From JAQVIJ01 sp041287365 (GTDB taxonomy: Bacteria; Desulfobacterota; Dissulfuribacteria; Dissulfuribacterales; DYLC01): a stretch of 64,000 nt of DNA. The DNA lies in the NCBI GenBank assembly GCA_041287365.1, contig JBEULL010000020.1:3566-67565 (forward strand). The letters run 5' to 3'. Below the pieces are notes generated by a model that was given only the letters and a program-made list of their open reading frames with translations, did not search any database and was not told the origin of the DNA. Numbering within the stretch: position 1 is the first letter of the stretch; each line of letters begins with the position of its first letter. This document shows, piece by piece, positions 18,599-25,461 of this stretch. A program made the position numbers and the translations under genes.

Positions 18599-18862
18599 TT
18601 AAATATCTCCTTATTAGATAAATAAAACAAGCCTTGTCAGTTTTGTTGAAAAATAGCTAACTACTTTATTTTTAAATAGAAAAATGCAACATATTAAAAA
18701 CATATACCGACTGTTTTGTGTTCATGTCCAAAAAATAAAATTGTTCGGAGCTGCTAAAGAGATATTTTTGACATGAAATTAACAATACGATATAATCATT
18801 TTTAACAGGTTATCATTTGAAGACCTTTCATTTTTCCAAATATAAAAATATAACATAATTTC
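18599..18862. other. AT-rich divergent intergenic region, candidate origin-proximal segment
   Basis: This 264-bp non-coding, very AT-rich gap lies between leftward dnaN and the rightward MidA-like gene. It is the point where gene direction changes from mostly leftward to mostly rightward. With parAB, gyrB-dnaN and parS on either side it is a plausible replication origin or its edge. I could not find convincing DnaA boxes (TTATCCACA type), so the origin call stays weak. It must at least hold the dnaN promoter. Confidence 0.35.
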
Positions 18863-19990
18863 ATGAAAATATCAGCGCTTAAAGAAAAAATACTGTCACA
18901 GATTCGATCGGCAGCTCCTATGACCTTTTATGATTTCATGAAATTATGCCTGTATGATAAGGAATTCGGCTATTATACAAAACCTGACAGGATAGGAATC
19001 AAAGGTGACTATATCACAAGCTCGCATTGTTCACCGCTTTTTTCAAGATTGATTGCCAATCAGCTCATAGAGTTATGGGAGCTTCTTGGAGAAAATGATT
19101 TTTTTCTGGTCGAAATGGGTGCAGGAGCCGGTTTTTCGGCCATGGATATACTTGATTATCTCAAAAAACATCCTGTTTATGAAAAAATCACCTACGTCAT
19201 CATGGAACAAAATCCGGCTGCAAAAGCGCTTCATAAAAAATTACTGTCGGATTTTTCCAATAAAATTATATGGATCGATTCCTTGAAGGAACTTGGGTCA
19301 TTTAATGGATGTGTCTTTTCCAATGAACTCCTGGACGCATTTCCTGTGCATGTAATACAGAAAGATTTCGACGCATTTCATGAAATTTATGTCGATGCTG
19401 ATGGAGAAGATTTGATAGAAAGGATAGGGCCTTTGAGTTCCGATATATTAAAGGATTATGTTGCAAATAAAATTCCTCAAGACCTTCCAAACGGCTATAG
19501 AACTGATGTAAATCTCGATATTCAACCATGGCTTTTAAGTATATTTGAAACTATGGTAAAGGGATTTATATTGACAATAGATTATGGACATACGGCAAGG
19601 GAATTTTTTGACCCTATCAGAAACAGGGGTACCTTGATGTGTTATAAGGCCCATAGAATCTCCGATGATATTTTTGCCTTTCCAGGAGAACAGGATATAA
19701 CTACACATGTAAATTTTTCTGACTTGCACAATATAGGGTTGGAACTCGGCTTTTGCACCGTGGGTTATGCTCAACAGTGGGCATTTTTGGGTGGCTTAGA
19801 TTTTGAGAAGACCTTAAAAGAGAAATATCCCAACATCACTCCGTTTTCTCAGGAGATGGCTGGCGTAAAGATGTTGATTTTTCCTCAAGGTATGGGTTCA
19901 AGCCACAAGGTCATGCTTCAGGCAAAAAATGTTGAGATTAACAGGAAAATAAAAGGGTTTTCTTTGCAGAACAAAATAGATAGGTTATGA
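18863..19990 (+). CDS. MidA/NDUFAF7-family SAM-dependent methyltransferase
   Basis: The 375-residue protein starts MTFYDFMKLCLYDKEFGYY, a family hallmark, then SAM motif I FFLVEMGAGAGFSAMDIL (~75-92) and ILTIDYGHTAREFF. Mitochondrial NDUFAF7 methylates an arginine of a complex I subunit. Bacterial targets are unknown, though complex-I-type enzymes are a reasonable guess. The stop overlaps the next gene by 4 nt. GC is about one third near 19441-19500, so it lies on the rising flank of the dnaN AT trough. Confidence 0.85.
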   Translation: MKISALKEKILSQIRSAAPMTFYDFMKLCLYDKEFGYYTKPDRIGIKGDYITSSHCSPLFSRLIANQLIELWELLGENDFFLVEMGAGAGFSAMDILDYLKKHPVYEKITYVIMEQNPAAKALHKKLLSDFSNKIIWIDSLKELGSFNGCVFSNELLDAFPVHVIQKDFDAFHEIYVDADGEDLIERIGPLSSDILKDYVANKIPQDLPNGYRTDVNLDIQPWLLSIFETMVKGFILTIDYGHTAREFFDPIRNRGTLMCYKAHRISDDIFAFPGEQDITTHVNFSDLHNIGLELGFCTVGYAQQWAFLGGLDFEKTLKEKYPNITPFSQEMAGVKMLIFPQGMGSSHKVMLQAKNVEINRKIKGFSLQNKIDRL

Positions 19991-20622
19991 AATATAAAGT
20001 TGCTGTCTTTGATTGCGATGGTGTTCTGATAAATTCCGAGATATCAAACAGGTTATATTATAATGAACTATTAAAAAGGGTTGGGCGATCTTTATTGACC
20101 GATGAGGAGTTTTCTTTCGTACATGCCCATACAGCCGAGGAATCTGTGGAATATCTTTTCAGAGAAGAACTTGAACTGTCTTCCGCATGGAGAGATATGG
20201 CCATGATCGAGATGAAGAAACTTTCCTATAACGACTATCTCGATTTACTGGAATTGGAACCTGGTGTCAGAGAGGTATTGCTTGACATTAGACCTCCTTT
20301 GAAAACAGCTATTTTTACCAATCGCACCACCACCATGCCAAGAATCACCGAACGCTTTATGTTTGATACCTTATTTGACTGTATTAAAACAGCGCTGGAT
20401 GTAAAAAGACCTAAACCGGACCCTGGCGGGTTGATCGAGATAATGGATCTTTTTTGTGCAACTCCGAATGAACTGGTTTATGTGGGTGATACCAGGGTTG
20501 ATGAATTAGTTGCAAGAGCGGCTGGTGTTGATTTTATTGCCTATAAAAACAAGGAGTTAAATGCAATGTTTCACGTGAAACATTTTAGTGAAATAGGTTA
20601 TTTTTTAAAAAAGGATGAATAG
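19987..20622 (+). CDS. HAD-family hydrolase, phosphoglycolate-phosphatase-like
   Basis: The 211-residue soluble phosphatase has motif I VFDCDGVLINSE (7-18), with the nucleophile and acid Asp. Motif II FTNRTT, motif III Lys in KRPKPDPGG and motif IV VYVGDTRVDE are all present. The cap domain is of the alpha-helical Gph type. The substrate is unknown. It overlaps the preceding methyltransferase by 4 nt. Near the 3' end its codons for MFHVKH contain a perfect parS site (20567-20582). Confidence 0.85.
   Translation: MKYKVAVFDCDGVLINSEISNRLYYNELLKRVGRSLLTDEEFSFVHAHTAEESVEYLFREELELSSAWRDMAMIEMKKLSYNDYLDLLELEPGVREVLLDIRPPLKTAIFTNRTTTMPRITERFMFDTLFDCIKTALDVKRPKPDPGGLIEIMDLFCATPNELVYVGDTRVDELVARAAGVDFIAYKNKELNAMFHVKHFSEIGYFLKKDE
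20567..20582. promoter_or_regulatory. parS centromere site for ParB
   Basis: The sequence TGTTTCACGTGAAACA is a perfect 16-bp palindrome and agrees with the bacterial parS consensus TGTTNCACGTGAAACA. It lies inside the HAD-hydrolase gene, about 2 kb from the dnaN strand switch and 11-12 kb from parAB. ParB would load here and spread. Sites of this kind are usually origin-proximal. I saw no second copy in the window. Confidence 0.93.
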
Positions 20623-20624
20623 TT

Positions 20625-21380
20625 TTGCGTTGTGATTCACATAAGTTGAAAAAATTGTTGAAAGCCATGCTTTCCTTGTGCCCCGATGTCTATGGACTTG
20701 TATTGAATGACGATGGCTGGATTTCAATAAAGGAATTACATCGTGCTGTTGTGTGTGAAGACTCTTTTAATTATATTACGCCCGCCTTTTTAATGCAGTT
20801 TTTTTTGATAAACAACCAACAGTATGAAGTGAATGGTTGTATGGTAAGGCGAAGAGATGTCTCTCCTGTTTTGCCCTTGCTGGTTGAATCGCCGCCGAAT
20901 GTACTTTATATTGCTGTCTCGTCGAGGAGTTATGATGCTGTCAAGAAAAACGGTCTCAAGGGTGTAGCCGGCAGGGTTGTGTTGTTTGTCACTTCGGAGC
21001 TTGCTATATCTGTTGTTAAGCGGAGGTTTTCATCTTATGTGTTGTTGAAGATAAAAACAGATAAGGCGATGAGTTTGGGTTGCCGTTTTTGTTTGTATGG
21101 CGAATCGATATATATTTCCGATCACATTCCTTCGAACGCCATTGTTTTTCCGCTGTTGTCAACAACCAATAAAGGGGATAGGATGGTTGTGCATCGAAAA
21201 CCTGCGGCGTCTGAGGAAAAAAGTAAAAAAGATGACCGTGCAGCAAATGAGGCAGGTGGATTTTTTTTGAATGTCACCCATATTGATAATTTGAAACCGG
21301 TTAGAAAGCGTGGTGTTGGTGACGCTAAGCGCGACCCTGATTGGAAGATTGCGAGAAGAAACAGCCGCAGGGGTGGGTAG
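20625..21380 (+). CDS. Degenerate RNA 2'-phosphotransferase (KptA/Tpt1)-like protein
   Basis: The 251-residue protein follows the KptA fold order: LLKAMLSLCPDVYGLVLNDDGWISIKEL, QQYEVNGCMVRRRD, VLYIAVSSRSYDAVKKNGLK, then SIYISDHIPSNAI. KptA/Tpt1 removes a 2'-phosphate from RNA with NAD+. Key residues of true enzymes are missing: the LRHxP motif reads MLSLCP, and LYHGT reads LYIAV. About 70 extra C-terminal residues end in a basic tail (KIARRNSRRGG). It is probably a non-catalytic or altered RNA/NAD-binding relative. The start is TTG 20625 with AAGGATG upstream. It is followed by tRNA-Arg. Confidence 0.6.
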   Translation: MRCDSHKLKKLLKAMLSLCPDVYGLVLNDDGWISIKELHRAVVCEDSFNYITPAFLMQFFLINNQQYEVNGCMVRRRDVSPVLPLLVESPPNVLYIAVSSRSYDAVKKNGLKGVAGRVVLFVTSELAISVVKRRFSSYVLLKIKTDKAMSLGCRFCLYGESIYISDHIPSNAIVFPLLSTTNKGDRMVVHRKPAASEEKSKKDDRAANEAGGFFLNVTHIDNLKPVRKRGVGDAKRDPDWKIARRNSRRGG

Positions 21381-21405
21381 TTTTTGAAATTGATTGATTC
21401 TATGT

Positions 21406-21481
21406 GGGCAATTAGCTCAGTGGATAGAGTGTTGGCCTCCGGAGCCAAAGGTCGTGGGTTCGAATCCCGCATTGCCCGCCA
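21406..21481 (+). tRNA. tRNA-Arg (anticodon CCG)
   Basis: The 76-nt cloverleaf has acceptor GGGCAAT/ATTGCCC, D-arm GCTC-GAGT and anticodon stem TTGGC/GCCAA with loop CTCCGGA (anticodon CCG, reading CGG). The T-arm is GTGGG-TTCGAAT-CCCGC. Discriminator G and CCA are encoded. It sits alone between the KptA-like gene and iorA. Confidence 0.96.
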
Positions 21482-21518
21482 TTTTTTAGTGATTTAACCT
21501 TCGTTCAAGGGGAACCTT

Positions 21519-23207
21519 ATGCATCAATTATTGAAAACCGGGCCTACCACTATGTTGTTGTTGGGGAATGAGGCCATTGTAAGGGGGGCTCTGGAAGCTG
21601 GTGTTCGTGTGACTGCATCGTATCCTGGAACACCGTCATCAGAGATAGGCAATAATCTCTTTCAGATTCATTCGGAGGCCCCCGATCTTTTGTATTTTGA
21701 ATTTTCCGTAAATGAAAAGGTGGCAATGGAGGTGGCGGCGGCAGCCGCAGCCGCAGGTGTCCGAAGTCTCACGTGTATGAAGCATGTGGGAATGAATGTG
21801 GCATCCGATGCAATGATGAGTCTTGCATATGTGGGGGTGCGGGCTGGAATGGTGATTGTTTGTGCGGACGACCCCTCCATACATTCCAGCCAAAACGAAC
21901 AGGACAACAGATTTTATGGAAAGATGTCTTTTTTACCCATTTTGGAGCCGGCTTCACCTCAAGAGATGATGGATTTGACCAAAAAGGCGTTTGAGCTCTC
22001 CGAGGCCTTGGAGCTTCCGGTTATTCTGCGGACCACCACTCGTACGGCCCATGTGAGAGGCCCTGTGCAGCTTGGCAGTCTGCCTGAAGCTAAAAAGGAG
22101 TCTGGTAGATTTCAGAAAGATGCGAAGCGCTGGGTTCTAGTGCCAGGAACCGCCAGGTTGAGACGAAAGGTCTTGTTGGAAAGGTTTGAACAGGCCATGT
22201 CTATCAGTGACGGTTTTGACCTGAACGAGATAACTGGAAGCGGAGATATGGGGATTGTGGCCTCTGGTGTATCCCGTGGATATGTAATGGATGCCATCGA
22301 TGATCTGGGTTGCAAGAATCAGATCTCCTGCCTTTTCCTTGTGATGACACATCCTCTGCCGGAAAAGACCATAGCGGATTTTGTAGTAAACAAGAAGGCA
22401 ATCCTGGTGGTGGAGGAGCTGGAGCCGTTTTTGGAAGAAGGTATTCGAGCTGTTTTACAACGGATGGGCGTTTCAACCCCTGTATATGGCAAGAATGGTG
22501 AGTATTTCTCGCGCATGTCGGAGTTCAATCCAGCTCTGGTGAGGGGTGCTATAGCGCGTTTTCTTGGCTGTGCCGATGTTCGTGTAGAGCCGTTGGCTGT
22601 TTCGAATATGCCGCCCCTTCCCATCAGGCCGCCTTCGTTGTGCAAGGGGTGTCCTCATACAGAGACCTACAACATTATAAAAGAGACAGTGATTGGTATG
22701 GGGTTTGAGGAGAACGTGCTCTATCCCACTGATATCGGCTGTTATACTCTTGGAGTCATGCCGCCCATTCAAATGGCGGATTATTTGATTTGTATGGGCT
22801 CCAGTGTGGGGAGTTCCGCCGGTTTTTCGGTGTCAACAACCCAAAAGGTCATATCTTTCATAGGGGATTCCACATTTTTTCATTCAGGGGTGTCTTCTCT
22901 GATAAACGCCGTGCACCAGGGTCATCATTTTTGTCTCGTGATTCTGGACAACTCCACCACCGCAATGACCGGACATCAGCCCAACCCTGGAATTCAATAT
23001 GTGCCGCCTGAATATAAAAAGACTCGCGTAACCATTGAACAGGTGGTGAGGGGTTGTGGCGTTCGGAATGTATTCAAGATAAATCCATATAAAAAAGACG
23101 AGGCCCTTCCTGTTGTAAGGCAGGCCCTTTCCCTGAATGATTTGGTAGTGATCATATCCGAGGCCCCCTGTGTCCTGTATGCCAAAAAGGTAGGAGGAAG
23201 AAGATGA
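21519..23207 (+). CDS. iorA: Indolepyruvate:ferredoxin oxidoreductase alpha subunit, short form
   Basis: This 562-residue TPP enzyme oxidatively decarboxylates aryl pyruvates (from Trp, Phe, Tyr) to acyl-CoA. The pyrimidine-binding domain has SYPGTPSSEIGN and EKVAMEVAAAAAAAG. LCKGCPHTETYNII and the TPP-binding GDSTFFHSGVSSLINA...LDNSTTAMTGHQPNPG follow. IorA usually ends with a two-[4Fe-4S] ferredoxin domain (600-650 residues). Here the protein stops after APCVLYAKKVGGRR, with no Cys clusters. The stop overlaps the iorB start as ATGA. Confidence 0.9.
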   Translation: MHQLLKTGPTTMLLLGNEAIVRGALEAGVRVTASYPGTPSSEIGNNLFQIHSEAPDLLYFEFSVNEKVAMEVAAAAAAAGVRSLTCMKHVGMNVASDAMMSLAYVGVRAGMVIVCADDPSIHSSQNEQDNRFYGKMSFLPILEPASPQEMMDLTKKAFELSEALELPVILRTTTRTAHVRGPVQLGSLPEAKKESGRFQKDAKRWVLVPGTARLRRKVLLERFEQAMSISDGFDLNEITGSGDMGIVASGVSRGYVMDAIDDLGCKNQISCLFLVMTHPLPEKTIADFVVNKKAILVVEELEPFLEEGIRAVLQRMGVSTPVYGKNGEYFSRMSEFNPALVRGAIARFLGCADVRVEPLAVSNMPPLPIRPPSLCKGCPHTETYNIIKETVIGMGFEENVLYPTDIGCYTLGVMPPIQMADYLICMGSSVGSSAGFSVSTTQKVISFIGDSTFFHSGVSSLINAVHQGHHFCLVILDNSTTAMTGHQPNPGIQYVPPEYKKTRVTIEQVVRGCGVRNVFKINPYKKDEALPVVRQALSLNDLVVIISEAPCVLYAKKVGGRR

Positions 23208-23791
23208 AGAGAATGAAATTGTTGTTTGTAGGGGTAGGCGGTCAGGGAACCCTGTTGGCCTCGCGTCTTTTGGGTGAGGCCTGTATGAAAAACGGTATTT
23301 CTGTTTTGTTGAGCGAGGTGCATGGCATGGCCCAGCGTGGGGGTGTAGTGGAGTCTACTGTGATGTTGGGTGGTCTGAAAAGCCCTCTGATCTCTTTGGG
23401 TGAGGCGGACGTGCTCATCGGCTTTGAGCCGTTGGAGACCCTGCGTGCCATCTCATATTGCAACAAGGACTCCGTTGTCATTACCAGTCTTTCTCCCATC
23501 GTGCCCAATATGGTAAAGCTCGGTGCCTCACAATATCCTGATATCAATAGTCTTTTTAATGAAATAAAAGGAATGGTGGCTGGCTTTTATGCCTGTGATG
23601 CAGAGGAATTGGCAAATAAGATTGGAAGCCCCAAATCTGTGAATGTGTTGTTGCTAGGTATGCTCATGGGAACAGGTTTGTTGCCTGTTTCGATGGAGAG
23701 TATGGAGGATACCATTCGCACACAGGTAAAGCCCAAGACCGTGGATGCCAACTTGAATGCGTTCATGGCCGGAGTAAATCTGGTTTCATAA
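23204..23791 (+). CDS. iorB: Indolepyruvate:ferredoxin oxidoreductase beta subunit
   Basis: The 195-residue gamma-domain partner of IorA has VGVGGQGTLLASRLLGEA near the N-terminus and EVHGMAQRGGVVESTVMLG, the classic 2-oxoacid oxidoreductase gamma motifs. It is coupled to iorA by a 4-nt overlap. Together they send electrons from amino-acid-derived 2-oxo acids to ferredoxin and yield acyl-CoA. The ADP-forming acyl-CoA synthetase at 31.8-33.9 kb could then make ATP from this (inference). Confidence 0.93.
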   Translation: MKRMKLLFVGVGGQGTLLASRLLGEACMKNGISVLLSEVHGMAQRGGVVESTVMLGGLKSPLISLGEADVLIGFEPLETLRAISYCNKDSVVITSLSPIVPNMVKLGASQYPDINSLFNEIKGMVAGFYACDAEELANKIGSPKSVNVLLLGMLMGTGLLPVSMESMEDTIRTQVKPKTVDANLNAFMAGVNLVS

Positions 23792-23794
23792 GCA

Positions 23795-24076
23795 ATGAAT
23801 TCGAATAGGTTGCGAACTATTTGTATTCTGTTGTGCTCTTTTGCCTTGTTGTCTGTTGCAGGTTGTACCGAAGGGCAACGCAAGGATTTGAAGCATTTCA
23901 AGTCGGATGTCATCGGTCTTAAGCGACGCGTGACGCTTTTCGATAACAATGGAAGGCCTATCAGGACATGGGAGGGCCGCTTCAAGGTCGAGATTGTAGG
24001 TGGTTTTGCATCCTTTATCGATGACAACGGAAAGGATGTCAAGGTAAGTGGTTCTGTTGTCATAGAAGAGTTCTGA
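23795..24076 (+). CDS. Small lipoprotein of unknown function
   Basis: The 93-residue protein has a lipoprotein signal with lipobox LSVAGC (Cys at ~24), so it is membrane-anchored on the outside of the inner membrane or in the outer membrane. The rest is a compact beta-rich stretch (RRVTLFDNNGRPIRTWEGRFKVEIV). It starts 3 nt after iorB and ends 4 nt before scpB, so it is read with them. No function is recognised. Confidence 0.7.
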   Translation: MNSNRLRTICILLCSFALLSVAGCTEGQRKDLKHFKSDVIGLKRRVTLFDNNGRPIRTWEGRFKVEIVGGFASFIDDNGKDVKVSGSVVIEEF

Positions 24077-24080
24077 AGAG

Positions 24081-24641
24081 ATGGTGAAGCCAGGATTGAA
24101 GGTCATTTTGGAGGCCATGTTTTTTGTGGCTGAAAAACCACTGACCATCAAGGAGTTGCAGGGGTTGTTGCCTGAATTTTCTCCAAGAGAGATTAGGGAT
24201 TCTATAAGGATTTTGTGTGCTGAGTACGAGCGTGAGGGCCGTGGCTGGGAACTCAAAGAGGTGGCCGGGGCCTTTCGTCTTCAGTCAAAGGCCGAACTCA
24301 AGGAATGGGTGCTGCGCCTCAAGGGTATATGTGCCCAGAGATTGAGCCGGACCGCACTGGAGACATTAGCTGTAATCGCATATAAACAGCCTGTTTCACG
24401 CGCCGAAATAGAATTCATTCGCGGAGTGGATGTGAGTGCTAACTTGCGAATTTTATTGGACAAAAAATTCATAAAAATAGTTGGAAGAAAGGACACCCCT
24501 GGTCGTCCTTTGATTTACGGTACCACCAGATATTTTATGGACTTTTTCGGGTTGAAGGATATATCTGATCTTCCGGCCTTGAGTGAATTGGATGAGGCAG
24601 GATCCTCTTCGCCGATTCTTTTGAATTATGTTGTAAATTGA
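24081..24641 (+). CDS. scpB: Segregation and condensation protein B
   Basis: The 186-residue winged-helix subunit of the SMC-ScpAB condensin has LKVILEAMFFVAEKPLTIKEL at the N-terminus, LSRTALETLAVIAYKQPVSRAEIE and GRPLIYGTTRYFMDFFGLKDISDLP. All are strong ScpB signatures. scpA is not adjacent, which is unusual but known. Its place near parS fits a role in origin-region organisation (inference). Confidence 0.93.
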   Translation: MVKPGLKVILEAMFFVAEKPLTIKELQGLLPEFSPREIRDSIRILCAEYEREGRGWELKEVAGAFRLQSKAELKEWVLRLKGICAQRLSRTALETLAVIAYKQPVSRAEIEFIRGVDVSANLRILLDKKFIKIVGRKDTPGRPLIYGTTRYFMDFFGLKDISDLPALSELDEAGSSSPILLNYVVN

Positions 24642-24653
24642 ATGGAATTTGCC

Positions 24654-24712
24654 TCAGGGAAGTTTCAAAAAACGTTCGTTTTTCGGCCACTGCATTTTTG
24701 AAACATCCCTGA
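24654..24712 (+). terminator. Long inverted repeat after scpB
   Basis: Arms of 18 nt (TCAGGGAAGTTTCAAAAA at 24654-24671, complement at 24695-24712) match at 17 of 18 positions around a 23-nt loop. A short T-stretch lies inside the loop rather than after the stem, so it is not a textbook terminator. It may be a transcript-stabilising hairpin, a bidirectional stop, or a small palindromic repeat. It separates the iorAB-scpB unit from the next gene. Confidence 0.5.
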
Positions 24713-24743
24713 AGACAATAAAAGGGAAAGGAGATGTTTGAGA

Positions 24744-25280
24744 ATGAAAAAGGTGATTTGTTGTATGGCGTCTGCTGTTTCCATTGCGTTGTTTTCCTTC
24801 AATGTCTCTGCCGGTCAGATTACCGACAAGGATATCGCAAACGCTCAGCAGAAATGGGGAGATTGTATAGTCCAGATTGGAAAGGCATTCACGGAAAAAG
24901 GTGATTACAAGGCCGTGGCTGAAAAATGTGTGACAGATCTTTATGCTTATGACACAGGTACCGTGCTTTTCAAGCCGACCAAGGCTGCTGAAAAACAGTT
25001 TCGTTTAACAAAAAAAGAGGCGTTGTCTTATTTTGTAACGGGTGACGTATCTGAAGATCATGGCTTTGCCCTTCAGCCGTGGTCAAAGGTGCGTTTCGAG
25101 CCCGCGGGTACCATTGTCGATAGCGATTCTGCAATTACAATGGGCAATTACTATTTCACGGATGCCAAGACAGGAAAGGAGGTCAAGGTAGAGTATACAT
25201 TTGGATATAAACAGGGTAAGGACGGAAATCTGTTGATCAATCTCCATCATTCATCATTGCCATATACGCCGGCTCATTGA
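24744..25280 (+). CDS. Exported SnoaL/NTF2-like protein
   Basis: The 178-residue protein has a cleavable signal peptide (MKKVICCMASAVSIALFSFNVSAG), so it is periplasmic. The mature part begins DIANAQQKWGDCIVQIGKAF and has a single cone-shaped-domain pattern like SnoaL/DUF4440 proteins, which are often misnamed phosphoribosyl-AMP cyclohydrolase. No catalytic residues are evident. I chose ATG 24744, with GGAG 24730-24733 upstream. Confidence 0.65.
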   Translation: MKKVICCMASAVSIALFSFNVSAGQITDKDIANAQQKWGDCIVQIGKAFTEKGDYKAVAEKCVTDLYAYDTGTVLFKPTKAAEKQFRLTKKEALSYFVTGDVSEDHGFALQPWSKVRFEPAGTIVDSDSAITMGNYYFTDAKTGKEVKVEYTFGYKQGKDGNLLINLHHSSLPYTPAH

Positions 25281-25306
25281 TTTTTGGGTGGTTCATATTG
25301 TTGTGT

Positions 25307-25330
25307 AGGGGCACGCTGCAGCGTGCCCCT
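25307..25330. repeat. Perfect 24-bp GC-rich palindrome
   Basis: The arms AGGGGCACGCTG and CAGCGTGCCCCT meet at CTGCAG without a loop. It lies between two convergent genes and has no following T-run. It resembles the dispersed GTAGGGGCACG... palindromes common in many bacterial genomes. It is probably a small repeat element and possibly a bidirectional transcription stop. Confidence 0.6.
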
Positions 25331-25461
25331 GGTGCATTGCGTCCATTCAAATCACCAACCACCATCCTGTCTGGCAACTGACGTTTTTTCATGTAAGTGA
25401 GATGGGCGTGATGATAGAGGAATACGATCCTCTGGCGGAATGGCCGAAACCGGACATGGTC

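Noticed and set aside
18599..18862. DnaA-box cluster in the dnaN upstream gap
   Set aside because: No TTATCCACA-like series was visible; only isolated TTATC words occur.
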